From positions 1 to 35,872 of the forward strand of contig CAMDAD010000030.1 of the NCBI GenBank assembly GCA_945888515.1: a DNA stretch of 35,872 nt. Direction: 5' to 3'. Origin of the DNA: Akkermansia muciniphila. GTDB lineage: Bacteria > Verrucomicrobiota > Verrucomicrobiia > Verrucomicrobiales > Akkermansiaceae. Positions within the stretch are counted from its first letter, which is position 1. Each line of letters opens with the position of its first letter. Position numbers and translations under genes: made by a program. The notes under the pieces are model-generated. The model ran no database searches. It was given only the letters and a program-made list of their open reading frames with translations, and was not told where the DNA came from. Positions 5,221 to 14,163 of this stretch are shown here, piece by piece.

Positions 5221-8200
5221 GGGCGGAGAACGAGGAGGGAGATGAGTTCGAAGTCGTCGATGTCCTGGCCAGCAAAGGGGTTATCGTAGCCGCCGAAGTC
5301 GAAGACGGAGGATTCGGATTGGGCGGCTTCGTGACCTTGGATCGATTGGATGGCTTGGTTGAGCAGGCTGGAGCAGGCGGACATGTCCTTGCAGTGCTTG
5401 GTTTCCGCAAGGAAGCTGCGGACAAGTGGCTCGATGGGAACGTTTTGGCCTCGGGTGGCGCGGCGCATGAACTTGAGCAGTTCGCGTGCTTGACCCTTGC
5501 CGATGGCCGCGGAGCCTTCGTCTGAGACATAGACGAGGTAGTAGGGATAGAGAGAGCTGTCGCTTTTGGGTTTTTGATCGAGGTTACGGTGCTTGAAGCA
5601 GAAGAGGATGCCGTGTTTGCGGTCGGAGTCTTCTGGTGCGTGGGTGATGGAGTAAATACCGCTGGGGGTTTGGCGGATTTCCGGTGTGTGTTTCAGGTAT
5701 TCGCCGAGCTCATGAAGGTAATCGTTCATGTTGAGGTCGGTGAGCGAAATGTTTTCGTTGGCGTCTTCCAACTCGATGACTTCGTCCTTGAGACGGGCGA
5801 GCTGGCGGGAGCGGAACGAGATGTCGTTCATCTCCGGGCTGAGGTCGTCTTCGCCGCCGGTGGCTGTTATGTTAACGCCGATCATTTTGCTTTTCACCCG
5901 CTTTTCAAGGCTGAGGTATTCGTTGAGGGCAAGGTCCGGGAAGAAATTGACCATCTTGATCTGGGTATTGGTAGAGCCAATGCGGTCGATGCGCCCGAAG
6001 CGCTGGATGAGTGTGACGGGGTTCCACTGGACGTCGTAATTGATCACGCAGTCGCAGTCCTGGAGGTTCTGGCCTTCCGAGATACAGTCGGTGCCGATGA
6101 GGATGTCGACTTGTTCGCCGGAGGGCAGTTCGCGGCGGAGTTTGGAACGTGGGGAGAATGCGGAGAGAACGTTGTGGAAGGTGGGGATGATTTTTGGATT
6201 GTTCACCCGTGGGGTATCAGAGCCGTAAATGAGGGCAGTGGTGAGGCCTTGTGAGGTTTTGAGGTCATCGGCCAGTTGTTGGTAGAGATAGATGGCGGTA
6301 TCGGCGAAGGCGGAAAAGATCAGGATTTTACGGTTGCCGTGGTTGTAGGGCGTGGCAGCGACTTTTTCGGTGATAAGTCCGCGCAGAGTATGGAGCTTGT
6401 GGTCGCGCTTTCCATCGAGAATGGCCTTGGCATCGGCGATGATGCCGGTGAGAAGATGGCGGTCGGCATTGAGGTCGTTCAGATATTCATCGACCAGCAA
6501 GTGAGAGACTTTGATGTCGTATTTGTAGTCGAGCCCAGGCGCGTCTTCTTCGGGGTTTTCTCTGTATTCCGCACTGATTTCGCCGTCTTGGGTTTCGAGA
6601 GCTTTGATGAAAGCGTCGATTTTTACGGTAAGGCGTTGCAGCGTGAGATGGAATGCGGCGACGGAACTGTCCAAGCGCTTGAACAGGTTGAAGCGGTGCA
6701 TTTTCGCGGTTTGGAATTCGCGGTCTTCGTGACTGAAGATGACCTTGTCGTTATAGGTGGTCTGGTATTTTTCCCGATAGTAGGCGCGGTATTCCGGCTT
6801 GATGTACTTCATGGGAATGTAGACCGCGAGAATCAGCTCTTCGAGCCGGAGATTCGTGGTTTTGAAGTCGAGCAGCTCGTGGCGGGAGTCGATGTAGGGT
6901 GTGTAGGTGTCAGGCTTGAGTTTGGTGGGGAATGGGCCTACGTCAGAGGCGGAGTAGTGCTCCGTGATGTGCTTGCGGCTGCGGGAGATGGTGAGGAGTT
7001 CAAGGATTTTATAGAAATCCGAGGGGATGGCATCCAATAGCTCGGCTTTGTTTTTTTCTTCGCTGTCGTTCCAGGTGTTGATGGCACGGGTGGTGCGCTG
7101 GAGGGTGTTCTGAACACTGGGGATGCCCTCCTTCTCGAAGGCGGCGTCGTTGTCGGCCGTGATGATGCTGATCTGGTTGCGGAGGTCGACGAGCGAGTTG
7201 TTGACGGGGGTAGCTGATAGCAGAAGCACCTTGGTATTCTGGCTTTGCTGAATGACTTCTGAGAGTAGGCGCTGGTAGCGGGTGAAGCCTTCCTCCTTTT
7301 CGACCCGGTTGCGGAAATTGTGGGATTCATCGATGACAACCAAGTCGAACTTACCCCAATCGAAGCGGGAGAGGTCGAAGCCACTGCGCGAGTCTCCCCG
7401 CGTGCGGGAAAGGTCGGTATGGAACATGATCTTGTAATGGAAGGTCTCATTGAGCGTGCTGTCCTTATAGGCACCACGGAACGAATTCCAGTTGTCGTAG
7501 AGTTTGGCTGGAGTGAGGACGAGAACGTTGTCCTGGCGTAGCTCGAAGTATTTGATCACGGCCAGGGCCTCGAAGGTTTTTCCCAGTCCGACGCTGTCGG
7601 CGATGATGCAGCCGTTGTATTTGTTGATTTTCTGGATGGCGGAAAGAACGCAGTCTTTCTGGAAATCGTAGAGCATGTTCCAGATGGCTGTTTTTTTGAA
7701 ATGTAGCGCGTCTTGCTCAAAGCGGGCGACCCCTAGGTCAAGCTGGTGGCCGAAGAGCTCGTTGAGGGTGAAGTAGTAGAGGAACTCGGGCGAGTGCTCC
7801 TTGTAGAGTGCCTGGAGGCGTTGGAGGATCTGTTCCTTGTAGTCGAAAGCGAGGTCCGGGTTGTTCCAGATCATGTCGAATTTCGCACGAGCTGCCTCGA
7901 TCTGAGCCTTGTCCATCGACTCACTGATGATGCTATCGAAATTGATGCTGCGGTGTGAACTCCTGACCTCTGTGGCAAGTTCCAGGGAAGATGAACCCTG
8001 GATCATGAATTCCGCGTCAACAAGGAGTATGTTGCCCTTGATCGTGCATTTCGGGGTGGTGCGGCGGATGTCCACGTGGGAGCGGATGAAGTCCGCCATC
8101 TGCCGAGCCTGTTCGAAGTGCTGGAGCTTATTTTTCTGGGTGATGTCGTAGGTGTTGAAGAGGGCGTCGTTGGGATTGATCTCAAATTCGCGGGCAAGTT

Positions 8201-8384
8201 CGCCGACGGGAAGAAAGACCTCCTTGTCCCGGAGGAGTAGGTGAATTGCCCCTACGCGCTCCAAGCTAGACTCCAGCAGAGTAAAAACGGAGAGCGTCAG
8301 CTTGTCGTTGATGATGTTGACCGCGGATCCAGTCTCGTTCTTATGGAGGTTTTCGCGTAATTTTTCGAGGAGGGCGGTTTCCAT
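5217..8384 (-). CDS. SF2/SNF2-type DNA helicase with PLD-like N-terminal region
   Basis: This protein is about 1,055 residues long if started at METALLEK, with ATG at 8382-8384. An upstream ATG at 8463-8465 is in frame, but the extra 27 residues look non-conserved. The order is: an N-terminal region with a degenerate phospholipase-D-like segment (GSSSLEL near residue 130, where nuclease members have GSSNxT); a DExx helicase core with Walker A SVGLGKT (about 264-270), Walker B DESH (352-355) and SATP (390-393); a long insertion; and a C-terminal helicase lobe with GTDCISEGQNLQ and QRFGRIDRIGS (about 765-804). This is the architecture of PLD-type helicases in bacterial defence loci. The PLD motif lacks a clear HxK, so nuclease activity is doubtful. 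Likely role: ATP-driven DNA translocation with DUF4391 and Mod. The stop overlaps the DUF4391 start. Confidence 0.9.
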   Translation of the reverse strand: METALLEKLRENLHKNETGSAVNIINDKLTLSVFTLLESSLERVGAIHLLLRDKEVFLPVGELAREFEINPNDALFNTYDITQKNKLQHFEQARQMADFIRSHVDIRRTTPKCTIKGNILLVDAEFMIQGSSSLELATEVRSSHRSINFDSIISESMDKAQIEAARAKFDMIWNNPDLAFDYKEQILQRLQALYKEHSPEFLYYFTLNELFGHQLDLGVARFEQDALHFKKTAIWNMLYDFQKDCVLSAIQKINKYNGCIIADSVGLGKTFEALAVIKYFELRQDNVLVLTPAKLYDNWNSFRGAYKDSTLNETFHYKIMFHTDLSRTRGDSRSGFDLSRFDWGKFDLVVIDESHNFRNRVEKEEGFTRYQRLLSEVIQQSQNTKVLLLSATPVNNSLVDLRNQISIITADNDAAFEKEGIPSVQNTLQRTTRAINTWNDSEEKNKAELLDAIPSDFYKILELLTISRSRKHITEHYSASDVGPFPTKLKPDTYTPYIDSRHELLDFKTTNLRLEELILAVYIPMKYIKPEYRAYYREKYQTTYNDKVIFSHEDREFQTAKMHRFNLFKRLDSSVAAFHLTLQRLTVKIDAFIKALETQDGEISAEYRENPEEDAPGLDYKYDIKVSHLLVDEYLNDLNADRHLLTGIIADAKAILDGKRDHKLHTLRGLITEKVAATPYNHGNRKILIFSAFADTAIYLYQQLADDLKTSQGLTTALIYGSDTPRVNNPKIIPTFHNVLSAFSPRSKLRRELPSGEQVDILIGTDCISEGQNLQDCDCVINYDVQWNPVTLIQRFGRIDRIGSTNTQIKMVNFFPDLALNEYLSLEKRVKSKMIGVNITATGGEDDLSPEMNDISFRSRQLARLKDEVIELEDANENISLTDLNMNDYLHELGEYLKHTPEIRQTPSGIYSITHAPEDSDRKHGILFCFKHRNLDQKPKSDSSLYPYYLVYVSDEGSAAIGKGQARELLKFMRRATRGQNVPIEPLVRSFLAETKHCKDMSACSSLLNQAIQSIQGHEAAQSESSVFDFGGYDNPFAGQDIDDFELISLLVLRP

Positions 8385-8422
8385 AGGTAAGATACGTAAA
8401 GTAAGTTGACGGAATCGACAAA

Positions 8423-8451
8423 AATAAATCAGAAAATGAATTGGTAAGCAA
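8423..8451 (-). promoter_or_regulatory. Possible sigma70-like promoter of the helicase-DUF4391 operon
   Basis: On the minus strand TTGCTT (8446-8451) and TTTATT (8423-8428) are separated by 17 bases and lie about 40 bases upstream of the chosen helicase start. The match is modest (3/6 and 4/6). The region is more AT-rich than the genes on either side. Confidence 0.28.
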
Positions 8452-8562
8452 GACAGATATCCCATGTTGGGAGTCTAAGTGGACGGTATTCTTTTTCTCG
8501 CAAAGGTCGGAACTCTCAGCGCTGGATAACTTGCGGTGATTCTTTCATTTCGGCCGTGAGGC

Positions 8563-10578
8563 TTACTGCTTTTTAACGGACTGCAGGTAGTGCCAGATCG
8601 CGTTGAACTGATCGGCGGCGTTTCCATTGAGCGCGGGGTTCGGTGATTCGCCGCCGGGGGCGTATTGGGGCATTTTGGTGCCGGGGGTGACGCTGGCGGG
8701 GTTGTCCATCCAGCGATCATACCACTCGCGGCGCAGGCGTCCGCCGATGTGCTCTAGGTAGAGCCCCTGCACCTCAAAGGCGGCCGTGGGCGGGGTCTTT
8801 TCGAGGCCGTGGCATGTGGTGCAGCCGAAGCCTTTTTCCGCGGAGATCAGGTCCTTGCCGATGGCGACCAGGGCGGGATCGCTGGCGTGGGTGGTTTTTT
8901 CCTCGGGATCGATGCCGTGGAGTCGTGCGAAGCCATCGCTGAGCGAGGCGGCATGGGCACTGTAGGCGGGCATGCGCATGTCGAGCCAGGGGCGGGGCTT
9001 GGTGGTGAGGCTGCCGCTGATGATGCTCTGCATGAATTTCGTTTGCAGCATCTCGCCGATGAAGGTCAAGTGCGGGCGGGATTGATCGAGCTTTTCGTTC
9101 GCTCCGGCGATGTGTGCGGTGAGCGATTGTGTTTCCGCATGGGTGCTGTCGAGCAAGGCGGGCAGGCCATCGCGCGAGTGGCAGGCATCGCATCGCAGTG
9201 AGTGGAATTTCCGATCGGCGGCCTCGGCTTTATCGTTATGGCTCAGCGACTGACTGCCGGTTTTGGCGAAGGCGACGAGGGCGAGTCTGTCGTTTTCCGA
9301 TAGATGGTGAACAGGCGCGGCACCGCGTTTTTCCGCAGGGGCGACGCAGCCCTTTGCCTCCCAATCAGCGGTGAAAATTTTCTGCAAGCTGGAGACCGTG
9401 AGTTTTTCCGGGGTGGGCAGACCGGCGTGGCAATAGAAACAATGATGCGCGGCGGCGACGGATTTGCCGCGTGCGGCATCGCCCTTGAGCTCGGTTTGCG
9501 CGGGCAGGGGAGCCTTTGCCTTGGCAGTGAGAAACGCGCTCAGGCCTTTGATTTCCTCATCGCTGAGCTGGAAGTCCGGCATGCCACGGTGGGGGGCGTA
9601 GGCGTTGGGGCTTTTGAGGAAGGCGGCGAGGGCACCGGGCTTGAACTTCGCGGCGACGTGGTGAAGGGGGATGCGTTTGTTTTCGAGATCGGGCTTTTCC
9701 TGATCGGGTCCGCTGTGGCAGGCGGCGCAGCCGAGTTTGTGGAAATGGGCACCTCCGGCGAGAATCGTGGCTTCATCCGCAGCGGCTGCGGCGGCCTCGG
9801 TGCCGGATTGCATCGAGCTGAGAAAGGCCGCGAGGTCCGCGACTTGTTGGGCGCTTTCAGGATTTTTCGGATCAAACAATTGCGGCATGGTGGTGCCCGG
9901 GCGCAGGGTGTGCGGTTCGCTGAGCCAGGCGCGCAGCCAGGGTTCCTTCAATCGGTCGCCGGGATTGACCAGCAGCGGGGCGATTTCCTGCATTTCCTGC
10001 ATGGGATCCGCGCCGAGTGGTGACTCGCTTTGGTGGCACTTGGCGCAGTGTTGCGTGGCGAAAAGTTCGCGGCCACGGCGTTGCTGCAAGGAAATGGTAG
10101 CCTCGGGAGTGGGCGCGCTGACGAAGGCGGTGGGAGGAACACTTTGACGGGGGAAATCCTTTTCCTCCCAGAACAAGCGGAAGTGCGCCGCGCCATCCGG
10201 GCGGCTTTTGTAGGTGATGACGATGTCGTGTTCGCCGGGATTGATGCGGCTTTGGGCGGAGCGAGCGGTGCCGAGCTTTCCGGTTTCGACAAGAAGTTCC
10301 TCGCCATCGAGAGTCAGCTTCGCCTCGCCTTCGCCCTCGAAGGAAAAGATCAGCCGCTGGCGTTTGGCGATTTTGAGTTTGCCGGTCCAGGTGGTTTCGA
10401 AGGGCCCAGGAGCCAGAAAGGCGCTGGGGGTTTCGCCGGATTTCAGCCACAGGGCGGGCAGTCGGTCCAGTCGGGTGTCGGTTTTTCCGTTGGACTGAAA
10501 GGTGGCGATGAGTTGCGCTTGGCAGGCGAGGCTGCTGCCGAGGATGAGAATCGCTTGTGTGAGAGTGCGGAGCGGCAT
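8563..10578 (-). CDS. Secreted PA14-domain pentahaem cytochrome c
   Basis: This 671-residue exported protein has a Sec signal peptide (about residues 1-21, ending ACQA), then a PA14-like beta domain (about 25-145) recognisable from DGEELLVETG, INPGEHDIVITY and AHFRLFWEE. Five class I-type haem sites follow: CAKCH (178), CAACH (284), CFYCH (380), CDACH (463) and CTTCH (586). Candidate axial methionines occur in TTMPQ, GMPDF, RMPAY and TKMPQ. PA14 domains usually bind carbohydrate, and PA14-cytochrome fusions are typical of Planctomycetota and Verrucomicrobiota. A role in periplasmic electron transfer linked to sugar oxidation is plausible but not shown. It is transcribed away from pheS, and no redox partner gene is adjacent. 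Confidence 0.9.
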   Translation of the reverse strand: MPLRTLTQAILILGSSLACQAQLIATFQSNGKTDTRLDRLPALWLKSGETPSAFLAPGPFETTWTGKLKIAKRQRLIFSFEGEGEAKLTLDGEELLVETGKLGTARSAQSRINPGEHDIVITYKSRPDGAAHFRLFWEEKDFPRQSVPPTAFVSAPTPEATISLQQRRGRELFATQHCAKCHQSESPLGADPMQEMQEIAPLLVNPGDRLKEPWLRAWLSEPHTLRPGTTMPQLFDPKNPESAQQVADLAAFLSSMQSGTEAAAAAADEATILAGGAHFHKLGCAACHSGPDQEKPDLENKRIPLHHVAAKFKPGALAAFLKSPNAYAPHRGMPDFQLSDEEIKGLSAFLTAKAKAPLPAQTELKGDAARGKSVAAAHHCFYCHAGLPTPEKLTVSSLQKIFTADWEAKGCVAPAEKRGAAPVHHLSENDRLALVAFAKTGSQSLSHNDKAEAADRKFHSLRCDACHSRDGLPALLDSTHAETQSLTAHIAGANEKLDQSRPHLTFIGEMLQTKFMQSIISGSLTTKPRPWLDMRMPAYSAHAASLSDGFARLHGIDPEEKTTHASDPALVAIGKDLISAEKGFGCTTCHGLEKTPPTAAFEVQGLYLEHIGGRLRREWYDRWMDNPASVTPGTKMPQYAPGGESPNPALNGNAADQFNAIWHYLQSVKKQ

Positions 10579-10613
10579 AGGAGAAAAAATATCGTGTAAA
10601 ACGCAGGTCTGCT

Positions 10614-10642
10614 TTGACCTTTTAGCTTCCTACGGCTAAAGG
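10614..10642 (+). promoter_or_regulatory. Candidate pheS promoter with overlapping inverted repeat
   Basis: TTGACC (10614-10619) is followed 17 bases later by TAAAGG (10637-10642). An inverted repeat CCTTTTAGC (10618-10626) / GCTAAAGG (10635-10642), with one bulged T, lies between and across the boxes. It could be an operator or, if transcription starts further upstream, a leader hairpin. The -10 match is poor. An AAAGGAG sequence (10638-10644) is 15 bases from the pheS start, further than usual for ribosome binding. Confidence 0.35.
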
Positions 10643-10659
10643 AGCGCGCACATTACAGT

Positions 10660-11676
10660 ATGAAAGATCAAATTTTGCTAGTACAAAATAACGCCCTCGC
10701 CGCCATCACCGCGGCTCCGGATGCGCGCAGCTTGGAAGAGGCGCGGGTATCGGTGCTGGGAAAAAAAGGGTCGCTCACTGTACTTTCGGCAGGCATGAAA
10801 GATGTGCCTCCTGCGGAAAAGGGCGAAATCGGTCAACTGCTCAACAGCGCCCGTAATGCGATCACAGCCGCGCTCGACGCGAAACAAGCGGACCTGCAGG
10901 ATATCGCCGATCGCGCCGCGCTTGTCGGGATCGATCCCACCTTGCCCGCACGTGCCCTCCCCGCTGGGGCGGTGCATCCCTTGACCTTGTTGCGCGAGCG
11001 TGCGGTGGGGATTTTGCGCCGCATGGGTTTCGCACTGGCCGATGGTCCGGAGATCGAGGATGAGTTTCATTGCTTCGATGCCCTCAACACGCCTGCTGAT
11101 CACCCCGCGCGCAATGCGAAGGATACCTTCTACTTTGACTCCGGAAAGTTGCTGCGCACGCACACTTCCTCGGTGCAGATCCGCATGATGGAAAAATGCG
11201 CGCCACCACTTCGCATCACGGCACCGGGCACGGCGTATCGGCGCGATGAAATCGACAGCACCCACCTTTCCGCGTTCCATCAGTTAGAGGGCCTGTATGT
11301 GGATCAGGATGTTTCCCTGCCCGATCTGAAAGGCACGCTAGAGGCGTTTTTGCGCGAGATGTTTGGCGCGGATACAGCGGTGCGGTTTCGTCCGCACTTT
11401 TTCCCGTTTACCGAGCCGAGTTTCGAGATCGATGTGAAGCTCGAGGTGAAAGGTCAGGCACCGCGCTGGATCGAGGTGGCGGGCTGCGGCATGGTGGACC
11501 CCGCGGTGTTCGAGGCCGTATGTCAATCGCGCAATGATCGTGTGTATGACCCGGAAAAAGTCACCGGCTTTGCCTTCGGTATGGGCTTGGAGCGTCTGGC
11601 CATGATTCAGTGGGGGATTCGCGACATCCGCCTGCTGATTGAAAATGATGTGCGCTTCCTGCGTCAGTTCGCCTAA
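10660..11676 (+). CDS. pheS: Phenylalanine--tRNA ligase alpha subunit
   Basis: This 338-residue cytoplasmic protein is the catalytic subunit of the alpha2beta2 synthetase that charges tRNA-Phe with phenylalanine. A helical N-terminal arm (about residues 1-90) that contacts tRNA is followed by the class II catalytic core: HTSSVQIR (168-175), the motif 2 block around YRRDEIDSTH (193-202), FRPHFFPFTEPS (243-254) and motif 3 with FGMGLERL (306-313). Length is normal. The ATG gives the standard N-terminus. It is followed 20 bases later by pheT on the same strand, the usual two-gene operon. Confidence 0.98.
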   Translation: MKDQILLVQNNALAAITAAPDARSLEEARVSVLGKKGSLTVLSAGMKDVPPAEKGEIGQLLNSARNAITAALDAKQADLQDIADRAALVGIDPTLPARALPAGAVHPLTLLRERAVGILRRMGFALADGPEIEDEFHCFDALNTPADHPARNAKDTFYFDSGKLLRTHTSSVQIRMMEKCAPPLRITAPGTAYRRDEIDSTHLSAFHQLEGLYVDQDVSLPDLKGTLEAFLREMFGADTAVRFRPHFFPFTEPSFEIDVKLEVKGQAPRWIEVAGCGMVDPAVFEAVCQSRNDRVYDPEKVTGFAFGMGLERLAMIQWGIRDIRLLIENDVRFLRQFA

Positions 11677-11696
11677 CAACTTTTTTTGGATCAAGT

Positions 11697-14078
11697 ATGA
11701 ATGTCTCGTTGAATTGGTTAAGTGAGTATGTGGATCTTGCCGGGAAGTCGGTGCAGGAGTTGGATGATTTGTTGACCTTCGCGGGCATCGAAATCGAAGG
11801 GATCCATACCAAGGGCGTAAGCTCTGACAAAGTGGTGGTGGCGCAGATCATGGAGGCGGTACAGCACCCGAATGCCGACCGTCTCAAGGTCACGCAGGTG
11901 GATGCCGGAGAGGGGACTCTGCGGCAGATCGTTTGCGGCGCGCAAAATTACAAGGTCGGCGATAAGGTCCCTTGCGCCCTGCCCGGTGCCGCCTTGCCGA
12001 ACGGGTTCACCATCGGCGAGACGAAAATGCGCGGCGTGGAATCCAAGGGCATGCTTTGCGCTGGCTCGGAGATCGGACTCGCGGATCAGGAAAACGGCTT
12101 GCTCCTTTTGCAGGGCGATCCTGCCGTGGGCACGCCAGTGAAGCAGTTGTTCGCGTCGGACGTTTTGTTAGAAGTGGAAGTCACACCGAATCGCGCTGAC
12201 CTGCTCAGTCACCGGGGCCTAGCTTATGAATTGGCGGCTTTGTTAGAGCAAGAGCATCAGCCGCTGGAACTGCCTGCCCTGGCGACGCGCTGCGGCAGTG
12301 CGTGGATCGGGAACGAAGCGGAGGAAGCCTGTCCGTTTTATTCGTTGACGAAAATTTCCGGCGTGACCGTAAAAGACAGCCCAGACTGGCTGAAGGAGCG
12401 ACTCGTCTCGATTGGCTTGCGGCCGATCAATAACATCGTCGATATCACTAATTTTGTGCTGCACGAAATGGGGCAGCCGCTGCATGCCTTCGATGCCGCA
12501 CAAGTCGGCGTGCGCATGCACCTGCGCGGCGCGAAAGCGGAGGAAGCTTTTGCGGCGTTGAATGGATCCAGCTACGCACTGCGCGAGGGCGATCTAGTCA
12601 TTTCCGATGACCGTGGCGAAGTGCTGGCGCTCGCCGGCATCATGGGAGGGGCCACCAGCGGTGTTACTGCTACGACAACTGATCTTTTGCTAGAGTCGGC
12701 GTATTTTACTCCTACCTTGGTGCGCTCTACTTCGCGTGCGCATTTGTTGAGTAGTGACTCCTCCTATCGTTTCGAGCGAGGCGTCGATCCCGAAGGCGTG
12801 CTGCCAGCGGCGGCGCGTGCCATCCAGCTCATCCTCGAAATCGCCGGTGGCCAGGTCGAGGACGAGACGGCAGTGGTCGGCACGCTGCCCGTGCTGACGG
12901 GCGTGGTGGAGCTCGATACCGCACGCCTCGATCAATTGATGGGCGGCAGCATCGAGCTGGCTGCTGCGGAAAATATTTTGCTGCGTCTCGGCCTGAGCGC
13001 CGAGGGCGAAAATCTCTGGCGCGTGCCCAGCCGCCGTGCTGACTTGCAACGCCACATCGATCTCGTGGAAGAAATCGCGCGGGTCCATGGTCTCGAAAAA
13101 GTGCCTTCGCGCATGAGAGCGACCTTTGTGCCCGCCAGCGATATCGATGCTGCTGCCGACCTCGATATGAATCTCCGTCGTTCGCTCGCATCGCTCGGGT
13201 TCTATGAAGCGCAAACGATCAAACTCATTGCCGAAAAACAACTCGTCGATGCCTTACCACTGCGCCCCTTGCAAAACGGCGACCTCGTGGCTGTTCGTTT
13301 GCCGCTCAGTGAAGACCATGCCGTGCTGCGTCCCAGTCTCGTGCCAGGGCTCATTGCCACTGCCGAGCGCAACGTGCGTCAGGGTCTTAAGTCTCTTCGT
13401 TTTTTTGAATTGGGTCGTGTTTTTCGACATAATGGCGGCGGCAAATCCCGCGATCTGGAAAGCGAGTCGATCGCCCTTTTACTCTCCGGCCCGTTGTCTC
13501 CCGAGAGCTGGTCTGCTGCGCCTGCGGTGGCGACCGTTCACGATCTGAAAGCCGCCTTGCAAGCCATCCTGCCGGGCTGCCCGCTGCAGTTCACGCCGCG
13601 AGAGCGTCAGGGATTCGTCTTGGCCTGTGATGTGACGGGTGGCGATAGCAATCTCGGCGTGGCGGCACGACTACACCCCGCACGCGCGCGCGAACTCGAT
13701 TTCGCCCATCCTGTCTGGCTCGTCGAGCTGGACCTAACCAAGGTGCGCAAGTGGCTCGGACGGCGTCGGGTGGTGGAAGAACTCCCGCAGTTCCCTGGCA
13801 GCTCGCGCGATGCGGCGATGGAAGTGGACGCATCGCTCCCCGCAGCGGAGATCGATAAAGCTGTCGCCAAGGCGGGTCAGTCGCTGTTGCAGCACTTCGA
13901 ATGCTTCGATGTGTTTACCGATCCCACCGGGCAGAAGCTCGATGTGGCGAAAAAATCCATCGCTTACCGCTTCCACTATCGCGCCAGCGATCGCACCCTC
14001 AAGAACGAAGAAGTGGATGCCGCGCACAAGCAGGTGTTGGACACGCTTGTAAAAGAATGTGCCGTGGCGTTTCGCTAA
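11697..14078 (+). CDS. pheT: Phenylalanine--tRNA ligase beta subunit
   Basis: This 793-residue partner of PheS is needed for tRNA binding and editing of misactivated tyrosine. Domains in order: an EMAP/OB-fold tRNA-binding domain (about residues 40-150, with CGAQNYKVGDKV), the B3/B4 editing region (about 205-380, containing RPINNIVDITNFV), the B5 domain (about 400-470, with VPSRRADLQRHIDLVEEIAR), the catalytic-like core, and a C-terminal FDX-ACB anticodon-binding domain (about 700-793, ending in a lysine- and asparagine-containing YRASDRTLKNEEVD block). EVTPNRADLLSHRG (about 160-173) is a family signature. Full length and intact. Confidence 0.98.
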   Translation: MNVSLNWLSEYVDLAGKSVQELDDLLTFAGIEIEGIHTKGVSSDKVVVAQIMEAVQHPNADRLKVTQVDAGEGTLRQIVCGAQNYKVGDKVPCALPGAALPNGFTIGETKMRGVESKGMLCAGSEIGLADQENGLLLLQGDPAVGTPVKQLFASDVLLEVEVTPNRADLLSHRGLAYELAALLEQEHQPLELPALATRCGSAWIGNEAEEACPFYSLTKISGVTVKDSPDWLKERLVSIGLRPINNIVDITNFVLHEMGQPLHAFDAAQVGVRMHLRGAKAEEAFAALNGSSYALREGDLVISDDRGEVLALAGIMGGATSGVTATTTDLLLESAYFTPTLVRSTSRAHLLSSDSSYRFERGVDPEGVLPAAARAIQLILEIAGGQVEDETAVVGTLPVLTGVVELDTARLDQLMGGSIELAAAENILLRLGLSAEGENLWRVPSRRADLQRHIDLVEEIARVHGLEKVPSRMRATFVPASDIDAAADLDMNLRRSLASLGFYEAQTIKLIAEKQLVDALPLRPLQNGDLVAVRLPLSEDHAVLRPSLVPGLIATAERNVRQGLKSLRFFELGRVFRHNGGGKSRDLESESIALLLSGPLSPESWSAAPAVATVHDLKAALQAILPGCPLQFTPRERQGFVLACDVTGGDSNLGVAARLHPARARELDFAHPVWLVELDLTKVRKWLGRRRVVEELPQFPGSSRDAAMEVDASLPAAEIDKAVAKAGQSLLQHFECFDVFTDPTGQKLDVAKKSIAYRFHYRASDRTLKNEEVDAAHKQVLDTLVKECAVAFR

Positions 14079-14111
14079 TAAGAAAAATTTCGCAAAGATG
14101 AATTTCCTTGT

Positions 14112-14140
14112 TTGACATCAGGGGCGTTTTTGCGTTTCCT
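14112..14140 (+). promoter_or_regulatory. Possible promoter of the Pro-rich protein gene
   Basis: A perfect -35 hexamer TTGACA (14112-14117) is followed at 17 bases by TTTCCT, a weak -10 candidate. It lies between pheT and the next gene, which starts at 14164. Confidence 0.3.
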
Positions 14141-14163
14141 CAATTTCACACACCATAAGACCC

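Noticed and set aside
5574-6254. 226-codon plus-strand open frame inside the helicase gene
   Set aside because: It mirrors the helicase reading frame; the opposite strand has clear helicase motifs through the region.
9304-10023. 239-codon plus-strand open frame opposite the cytochrome gene
   Set aside because: The minus strand encodes five CXXCH sites and a signal peptide; the plus frame is Gly/Glu-rich antisense shadow.
12690-13241. 183-codon minus-strand frame opposite pheT
   Set aside because: It lies wholly inside the conserved pheT coding sequence and has no domain features.
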